Assembly (NCBI GenBank): GCA_002887195.1
Contig: PJAB01000095.1
Location: 1-43,338 of the forward strand
DNA from: Chrysochromulina parva
Taxonomy: Eukaryota > Haptophyta > Prymnesiales > Chrysochromulinaceae
DNA length: 43,338 nt
Reading direction: 5' to 3'
In this document: piece by piece, positions 39,601 through 43,338 of the stretch
Layout: each line of letters starts with the position of its first letter
How positions within the stretch are numbered: position 1 is the first letter of the stretch
Translations under genes and position numbers: made by a program
Notes under the pieces: model-generated
Database searches by the model: none
What the model saw: the letters and a program-made list of their open reading frames with translations, nothing else
What the model was told of the DNA's origin: nothing

Positions 39601-39972
39601 CCGCTTCGTTACCAACGAGTCCGTGTCCACGGCGTCCGAGCACAAGTTGCCGAGCACCTCGAGCAGAAGCTGACGGAGCGCTCGCATCTTGGGAACCTGT
39701 GCTTTCGGAATCGACTTGCCATCGGCTGTACGGGTGTATGGCGTGAGCCTATTCCACCACACTAGCATATTCACGAGCTGGCCAATGCCACCCGCCTCGC
39801 GAAACGCAGCTCCAACTGCACGGCCATCATCGCCGAATGCTGCACCAATGACATCACGCAGGTCCCACAGCGCCGCCTCCGGCTCGGGCTGCAACAGCTT
39901 GTCAACAAGCTTGATGACCGTGTCGATCAATTCCAAGCGTCGAGCCAGCCAGCCCACGGCTGGGTCCTCCAT
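33679..39972 (-). CDS. Giant ARM / SAM / EF-hand / UVR / Sfi1-like scaffold protein
   Basis: From this Met the protein has 2097 aa without introns; an ATG at 40095 would add 41 residues. Positions below count from 40095. Residues ~60-260 are armadillo-like repeats (LLLEVLGNLCSD, NVVRSAIANLQNLAHD, AIVRYAAGTLRNMQVSS). An Ala/Glu/Lys coiled coil spans ~300-450 and a SAM-like domain ~458-500. Four modules with EF-hand-like loops follow at ~638, ~725, ~968 and ~1163. The first and third loops (DTKDDGSIDLDE, DTNDDGSIDLDE) are intact; the second lacks two residues and the fourth lacks the final Glu. Two UVR-like segments (LKQAVEVEDYTKAAELMPQIKQL) lie at ~1030-1120 and a (VQEL)n tract at ~1300-1345. 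A Trp-rich Sfi1/centrin-binding-like region (~1420-1760) precedes a disordered tail. It is probably a Ca2+-responsive basal-body or flagellar scaffold; this is inference. Confidence 0.8.
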   Translation of the reverse strand: MEDPAVGWLARRLELIDTVIKLVDKLLQPEPEAALWDLRDVIGAAFGDDGRAVGAAFREAGGIGQLVNMLVWWNRLTPYTRTADGKSIPKAQVPKMRALRQLLLEVLGNLCSDAVDTDSLVTKRTLLEAGGSGPLLECLQDKDVNVVRSAIANLQNLAHDPAWCQVLVAASTQRHLEQLLKHKDAAIVRYAAGTLRNMQVSSKYAGLPSPKVSRKALQTIGLRQRDAFVQMFRQKRAIKLISAAAKMYKGSRTFRQRKLEAKRAALEKALESQVAAEAKAEAKAAKAKAKAYLRSRGNMPEEEIESMATSVVEAQAEAKAEEAEAKELRLRHMELIRRLEEEAAAEAMAKADEEAEAKAEAEAKAKAKAEAKAEAMAKAVAAEKAEAEAKEASDKEASEPFFAELAHFLRSPGVSSPDAYDILVAEDVKSVSDLALLSEADLAELGLRLGPRKRIRAALASSPPLPISLALPTLTSADLESEEVKLREYAEAVGVGLPPSPRLPPSPRVASALRRAAESNADVDKAPAEAQAAAEAAAAAEASGTPIYKDTLVADIVFNAVAQGGDSIPLAAMGDYLRSRGDMPVEMIQRMETFLDTKDDGSIDLDEWRRGWKLFAPADDVAEEPSAVVPGQYEITVANSLFNAVAQGGDSFPLEAMGDYLRSRGDLPEEAIEGMVTSVDTNGSIDRDEWRRRWELFAPADDTPIELSRIAESAASGRRQLGVSTKVQAFGIYLRSNALQASAAKEVVEGVVSNVTGELIGGTIDEVARIIEIEVVIDDAIDEVVRIAEIKEVIDEVINEVVRVAESAAAGRLQLGVSTKVKAFGIHLKSKALEAAALRAAEANEAAEKAAAEAQAAAETAAAAEAALASAVNEIPQSYDIVVSDSLFNAVAQGGDSIPLAAMGDYLRSRGDMPVEMIQRMETFLDTNDDGSIDLDEWRRGWKLFAPADDVAEEPPATVPVEYNTTEPDSLFFAVAKMSIETAQGNAARLIDLQADLKQAVEVEDYTKAAELMPQIKQLKATIEAAAAATDKVGSAEAAQRNTMRLTELQADLKQAVEVEDYANVAELMPKIKQLKATIKAAAVATDKESDSIPLAEMGAFLRSRGDLPEERIESIVTSMDINGNGRIDLKGWRRGWKLYVLKDGMAKEVAEEVIKEVISNAIDEVARVAEIAEVIDEVIGEAAQVNESAAAGRLQLISLLSKVKTFGKRLKSKAEEAAAALRRAAETKVAAEDAAAEAKAAAEAATVAEAALAAARSQQLMQEQEQKLVQELVQEQVQELVQELVQELVQELVRELVREQELQRRAAVKKVAEEVINEVIEEVARLADITEAIDERPAKAIARAMEAAVATSEAATAVAARALATISLTRALTTVMVARNERAALTKVLGEWREQAKYERAVRLALGSWHARGTLIREVLATSLDEWRMRAHEDRCFRALASVAARRGIKVQLTRPIEPLLTERRYGALEREALRRGFEAQRMRQSRAPAEGLNTWRGHVFEDRAFAARKKTVWRHFSMRRQHEGWDLWLVWVERRREAAKWATRASEHWCAVAWIKPLMPAMAWENGVWRGLAASMWAAWRAWASERSRLLRRGNGGHKGVARLLSTATEYKRRRVDGAMLHSLLEYALLAQNGRHGHALDTRATEYALFLPRFRTLCVWLAFTHECHRCKRHIAMVIEHLRLEIKRSVRRAFLRWAFEGPRRAQAWAAETRERRPAGQPGRPMTRPRRELLQALSSTPRQLGASSEPRKLAHVLARLAQLGRHLEDEATEAPIQQTNSPALGPAVVHWREAEPSMATGSIDTAGALGALDAAGVACAAGPTVAAGAAPSRIGPRTPGGPISTICERTPGGPITSAQYANLYAKASTLSLERQYASLPTETLLEARVLAIEARLDRVYDSGPYLTGPPELLRAFHRTQGRRRRQARLPGRPPAEPAADALPALISPRFVKPRAQYGELRPPGLLPSEGHGLPAMLSPRYGQLGPQGQLPTETLAPRRRVGLTGADALPPLVAETVVEPLDSLLAAAAALQTPTLQQAWRQHAAEPSPRAKPSARLVDPAFRATPIEPWKGPTSGHSTLDSSLPAFSTAYRIRTPE
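36079..36190 (-). repeat. 12-bp coding repeat (VQEL)n
   Basis: A CACCAGCTCCTG-type 12-mer is repeated about eight times with small changes. It encodes a VQEL/VREL heptad-like tract in the giant protein. Confidence 0.88.
37111..38303 (-). repeat. Near-identical ~202-bp internal duplication (EF-hand module)
   Basis: 37111-37312 and 38101-38302 align at a constant offset of 990 bp, with only two base differences that I can see. One of them changes Asn to Lys in the EF-hand loop. A third, diverged module lies between them at about 37860-38050. Confidence 0.92.
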
Positions 39973-40834
39973 GGGGCCCGCGCTGCCGGGCCGCTTTGCC
40001 CGCAGGTTCTGTTCCTCGCTTTCGTCTCCCCGTTTCGGCACACATCGCGATAATCGCCATGCGAAACTATCAACCAGTACTTTACCGGTATACAACTTTG
40101 ATCAACTTTGGAGGGAACCGCACGGGGGCGGTTTGGAAGGGCGAACCAATGGTGAGCTTGAAGCTCCCGGTGTGTGTCTCCGGTGTCCCCCCGGGGAGTG
40201 AACTCAAACACATCGGGGGAGAGCAGCCGGGAGCCGGTAAGTTGGTGCCGGTAAATTCGCCATGACGTTCGTCGCGTCCCTGCGTATACACAGCGTCGGG
40301 TGCGTATACGCAGGTAGGTGCGTATACGCACCCGACGCCGCGTTCACACACACTTGCTTGTACGCGGGTGTGGGTGCGTATACGCAGGTATGTGCGTATA
40401 CGTACCCCAGGGTGCGTATACGCGAGTTAGTGCGTTTACGCGAGCGGGGGGTGCGTATACGTACCTACCCGTGTATACGCACCCGGGCGCGTATACGTGG
40501 GTGGGTGCGTATACGCGAGCGCTGGGTGCATTTACGCAGCGGGTGCGTACACGCACCCGGGTGCGTATACGCGGGTGGGTGCGTTTACGCGAGCGGTAGT
40601 GCGTATACACAGCGGGTGCGTATACGTACCCCCTCGCGTATACACAGGTTTCTGCGTATACGCACCCCCGTCCGCGTAAACACAGGAAACGACAAACCGT
40701 AATGCGCTACCTTTCGTAGCGGCGGAATGCGATCTTGCTAAAGCCTAAACAACGTGCGCGGGCGGGAAATTTTTTAAATGATTTTGAATTTTCGACGTTG
40801 ACCTCTAAAGTAGATTTTAGACTAGTGATTTCGA
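39973..40834. other. Spacer holding the GCGTATACGC array
   Basis: This ~860-bp region lies between the 3' end of the coiled-coil gene and the start of the giant gene (both minus strand). It should contain the giant gene's promoter. It is dominated by the palindrome array at 40282-40683. The stretch 40740-40835 is AT-rich. Confidence 0.6.
40282..40683. repeat. Array of 22 GCGTATACGC-type palindromes at ~18-20 bp spacing
   Basis: Decamers matching or close to GCGTATACGC start at 40282, 40302, 40320, 40340, 40356, 40376, 40394, 40414, 40432, 40453, 40471, 40489, 40507, 40528, 40545, 40563, 40581, 40601, 40618, 40636, 40654 and 40674. Five are exact palindromes by my reading after 40376 (40376, 40414, 40507, 40563, 40654) plus 40302 and 40320. 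The others differ by one to three bases, mostly TATA to TTTA or a final CAC/CGT. Spacing is 16-21 bp and averages 18.7. Spacers are 6-11 bp and vary in sequence. The array is about 300 bp upstream of the giant gene's start. Confidence 0.95.
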
Positions 40835-43338
40835 CTAGAGGGTCCACGCTGTCATGATCCACCCTGTATCTACTGAATCAGCCATATTGCCAGCACGGGC
40901 AGCCCGCTCCTCTGCCGCTGCCGCTTGCGCACGTGCTCGGCTGAGCTCCTCTAGCATTTCAAGGCGTGCGGTTTCTGCTTGCTGGGCTGCCTCCGCCGCT
41001 CGCTGCGCCTTATCGTCGGCCTCCACACGTGCCGCCAGCTGCTCACAGGCGGCGGCCCCAGCTTGAGCCGCACGCTCCTCCGCCGCGTCGACCGACGCAC
41101 GAGTCGTTAGCAGCTCGCTCTCCATCTCTACCAGCTTGGTGGCCATCTGTACTAGCTTGGTGGCCTGCTGTACCAGCTTCGTGGCCTGCAGCTTGGTTGC
41201 TGCCGTGACGGCTGCCTCCAGCTCAGCCCTTGCCGTCTGCTGCGCCTCCACCTTCGCCGACGCTAGAGCCGCTTCCAGCTCCGCATCTGCCGCTGCCTTC
41301 GCCGATGACAAAGCGGCTTCCCTCTCCGCGCCTGCTGCCTCCCTTGCTTCGTCAACTGCCGCCGCCAACTCGGCCCTCAACGACAGTCGCATCGCCTCCT
41401 TCGCCGACGCCACGGCCGCCTCTAGCTGAGCGCCGTGCTGAGCGCTGCGCTCGGCGAGTTCCGCCTCAAGCTGCCTCTCTGCCTCGGCTCGCGTCGCCTC
41501 CAGCGCGGCTGCAGCAGCTTCGCGCACCGCCTGCAACGCATTCTCATATGCACTTTCATCGCCTAGCTCGGCGGCCGCAAACGCCGCGTGCTCCGCCTCA
41601 AGCCGCGACCGGAGTGCTTGGATGGCTGTCTCGTGCTCCGCTTCAAGCCGCGACCGGAGTGCTTGGATGGCTGCGTCGTGCTCCGCCTCAAGCCGCGACC
41701 GGAGTGCTTGCATGGCTGTCTCGTGCTCCGCCTCAAGCCGCGACCGGAGTGCTTGGATGGCTGCGTCGTGCTCCGCCTCAAGCCGCGACCGGAGTGCTTG
41801 CATGGCTGTCTCGTGCTCCGCCTCAAGCCGCGACCGGAGTGCTTGGACGGCTGCGTCGTGCTCCGCCTCAAGCCGCGACCGGAGTGCTTGGATGGCTGTC
41901 TCTTGCTCCGCGGCCGCCGCCAGCTGAGCCTCGGAGACGGCCGCCGCCACTGCTGCCTCCTGTGCTAGCTTGGCAACTTCACTGGCCGCCGTCAGCGCCT
42001 TCTGCTGCTCCGATAGCGCCGCCGCCTTCTCCGCGGCCACAGCCTCATCCTGCGCCGCCTGCGCAGCGGCCATTGCTTCTCTCACGAGCTCCAACACATT
42101 GTCTTGAGTAGCGGCCTTGGCTGCCTGTGCCTCCGCCCGCGCCGCCTCCGCCTCTGAGTTGGCCGCCTCTGCCTGGGCTGCAGCCGCCTTCGCCTGGGCG
42201 ATGGCCTCCACCGCCTGCGCGGTGGCTGCGTCCGAATTGCATTGAGCGACACCCAGCTGCGCCTCGAGCCTCTTGCACTCCTCACGCAGCTTGCGCATCT
42301 GCTCCTCGGTCTTCTGCTTGACGCTGTGATGCTCCTGCGCGGACGACGCCTGCAACTCATCAAGCTGCTGCGCGAACGACGCCTGCAGACTCTCGTACTG
42401 CTGGCGTAGCTCGTCGCACAGGCGCCTCTCCTCTGCCGTCGCCACCTCGAGGCTGATGTTCCGCTGCTGCGCCTGCTCCAGCTGCTCTCGCCACGCGCCG
42501 CGTTCCGCCTGCCACGCCGCCCTTGCCTCTTCGAGCGCAGCATCATGCTGCTGGGAGGCAGCTTCGCGCTCTGCTAGCCAATCGGATTCCAAGGCTAGCC
42601 GCTTCTGCATCATCTGCTCGGTCGCCTGCTCGAGCCTCGACGCGAGCGCCCCCTCGTGTTCGGCCCTCATCGTCTGGATAGCTGCCGCATGCTCGGTTCT
42701 CATCGCCGCCACTGCCGTATCGTGCTCCAAAGTCATCGTTTTGGCTGCCGCTATCGCAGCGCTGAGCTCGTCAGCTGCCTCGGCCCTGGCCGCCAGGGCA
42801 GCGCTCAGCACTATGGCTGCCTCCGCCTTGGCTGCCGCCATCGCAGCGCTGAGCTCGTCAGCTGCCTCCGTCTTGGCTGCCGCCACCGCAGCCTGAAGCG
42901 CCTCCTGCAACGTCGCATTCTGAAGAGCACTTTTCTGTATCGCGGCGGCGGTCGCTACCTCCTCGGCCCTTCTCACGCGTGCGTCGGTCTCATGACGCTC
43001 AGCCGCCACCTGCACTTCTGCCTCCGCCCTGGCCGCCGCCACCGCAGCGCTCAGCTCAACGGCGGCCTGTGCCTTGGCTGCCGCCACTGCAGCCCTGAGC
43101 TCGTCAGCTGCATCCGCCTTGGCTGCCGCCACTGCCGCATGAATCTGCACCTGCGCTCTCTCTGCGGTCGCCTCCGACTCCGCCTCCGCGGCCGTCGCGG
43201 CTGCCTGCGCGGATGTTTCACGCTCAATCGCCTCTGTCAGCTCAGCACGCGCTGCGCTCATCTGCACGGCCTGCTCGGCGCGAGCCGCCTCAAGCTGCCT
43301 CTCTGCCTCGGCTCGCGCCGCCTCCAGCGCGGCTGCAG
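40835..43338 (-). CDS. Partial Ala/Glu-rich coiled-coil protein
   Basis: The frame is open from the right edge of the window to a TAG at 40837-40835, so at least 834 aa are present and the N terminus is missing. Almost the whole visible part is heptad-style coiled coil (AAVAAAKAEAADELSAAV.., QALRSRLEAEH..). There are no prolines over long stretches and frequent Ala, Glu, Gln and Arg. A 15-residue unit is repeated seven times (41591-41905). The C terminus (GNMADSVDTGWIMTAWTL) is the only non-coiled part. No motor, ATPase or other domain is in view. It is probably a structural or cytoskeletal protein, or the rod of a larger one; the family is not recognised. Confidence 0.75.
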   Translation of the reverse strand, partial: AAALEAARAEAERQLEAARAEQAVQMSAARAELTEAIERETSAQAAATAAEAESEATAERAQVQIHAAVAAAKADAADELRAAVAAAKAQAAVELSAAVAAARAEAEVQVAAERHETDARVRRAEEVATAAAIQKSALQNATLQEALQAAVAAAKTEAADELSAAMAAAKAEAAIVLSAALAARAEAADELSAAIAAAKTMTLEHDTAVAAMRTEHAAAIQTMRAEHEGALASRLEQATEQMMQKRLALESDWLAEREAASQQHDAALEEARAAWQAERGAWREQLEQAQQRNISLEVATAEERRLCDELRQQYESLQASFAQQLDELQASSAQEHHSVKQKTEEQMRKLREECKRLEAQLGVAQCNSDAATAQAVEAIAQAKAAAAQAEAANSEAEAARAEAQAAKAATQDNVLELVREAMAAAQAAQDEAVAAEKAAALSEQQKALTAASEVAKLAQEAAVAAAVSEAQLAAAAEQETAIQALRSRLEAEHDAAVQALRSRLEAEHETAMQALRSRLEAEHDAAIQALRSRLEAEHETAMQALRSRLEAEHDAAIQALRSRLEAEHETAIQALRSRLEAEHAAFAAAELGDESAYENALQAVREAAAAALEATRAEAERQLEAELAERSAQHGAQLEAAVASAKEAMRLSLRAELAAAVDEAREAAGAEREAALSSAKAAADAELEAALASAKVEAQQTARAELEAAVTAATKLQATKLVQQATKLVQMATKLVEMESELLTTRASVDAAEERAAQAGAAACEQLAARVEADDKAQRAAEAAQQAETARLEMLEELSRARAQAAAAEERAARAGNMADSVDTGWIMTAWTL
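41591..41905 (-). repeat. 45-bp coding tandem repeat, 7 copies
   Basis: Seven 45-bp units encode a 15-residue repeat around QALRSRLEAEH. Units alternate between DAA and ETA variants, giving a 90-bp higher-order period. Near-identity points to recent expansion. Fifteen residues is not a whole number of heptads, so the coil may carry stutters. Confidence 0.95.

Noticed and set aside
40282..40683. CRISPR array
   Set aside because: The repeats are only 10 bp, spacers are 6-11 bp, no cas genes are present and the setting is eukaryotic.
40262..40702. Open frame through the palindrome array as a repeat protein
   Set aside because: Spacing of 16-21 bp does not keep a frame, the peptide changes character along the array, and both strands are open only because of base composition.
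1..43338. tRNA, rRNA or other structured RNA genes
   Set aside because: I looked for tRNA-like B boxes in the spacers and for rRNA-like stretches and found none convincing; a tRNAscan or Rfam search would be decisive.

Overview
The window looks like nuclear DNA of a GC-rich, flagellated alga with a complex (secondary) plastid, most likely a haptophyte or a close relative. Four things support this. (1) The genes are eukaryotic and several are interrupted by short GT-AG introns that can be placed by reading frame (atpC, MND1, uridine kinase, a mitochondrial-type carrier, a cyclic-nucleotide-binding protein). (2) A nuclear plastid ATP synthase gamma gene has a signal peptide followed by an AFQAP motif, the cleavage-site style of red-derived complex plastids. 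(3) A SHIPPO/STPGR-repeat protein implies a flagellum. (4) Intergenic spaces are short, genes are often divergent or convergent, and minisatellite-like repeats are abundant. The genus is not determined.

Layout. 1-270: 5' end of a multi-pass membrane protein gene leaving the window. 1616-7927 (-): a 2103-aa protein with an N-terminal FHA domain resembling that of Ki-67, tandem CDK-type TPAK sites, KVxF-type PP1 docking motifs, two SAP domains and a Tudor-like domain. 8260-11368 (-): four-exon protein with two cyclic-nucleotide-binding domains; its three introns are filled with tandem repeats. 11712-12620 (-): NnrU/Z-ISO-type membrane protein. 12760-13582 (+): MND1 (meiotic recombination). 13753-14349 (-): flavin-reductase-like protein. 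14495-15610 (+): TylF-type methyltransferase. 15862-17319 (+): FAD amine oxidase. 17751-19110 (-): SLC25 carrier with a repeat-built intron. 19361-19981 (+): MsrB. 20293-21312 (+): RAD1 of the 9-1-1 clamp. 21823-23442 (-): atpC. 24042-27062 (+): DnaJ-FHA fusion. 27425-28213 (-): ankyrin protein. 28438-29598 (+): membrane protein with an EF-hand-like loop. 30486-31199 (-): STPGR flagellar protein. 31421-32432 (+): uridine kinase. 32615-32977 (-): small one-helix membrane protein. 33679-39972 (-): giant ARM/SAM/EF-hand/UVR/Sfi1-like protein. 40835-43338 (-): coiled-coil protein leaving the window.

There is no operon logic; neighbours do not form an obvious pathway. Themes recur: chromosome and genome maintenance (Ki-67-like protein, MND1, RAD1, perhaps DnaJ-FHA), flagellum or cytoskeleton (STPGR protein, the ARM/EF-hand/Sfi1-like giant, the coiled-coil protein), and organelle metabolism (atpC, carrier, NnrU, MsrB).

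The most interesting signals are the Ki-67-like architecture in an alga, a family of repeat-built introns that share sequence between genes (introner-like), a 22-member array of a GCGTATACGC palindrome every ~18-20 bp upstream of the giant gene, and a DnaJ-FHA fusion. Homology statements come from reading the translated sequence and from memory of the families; no database search was run.
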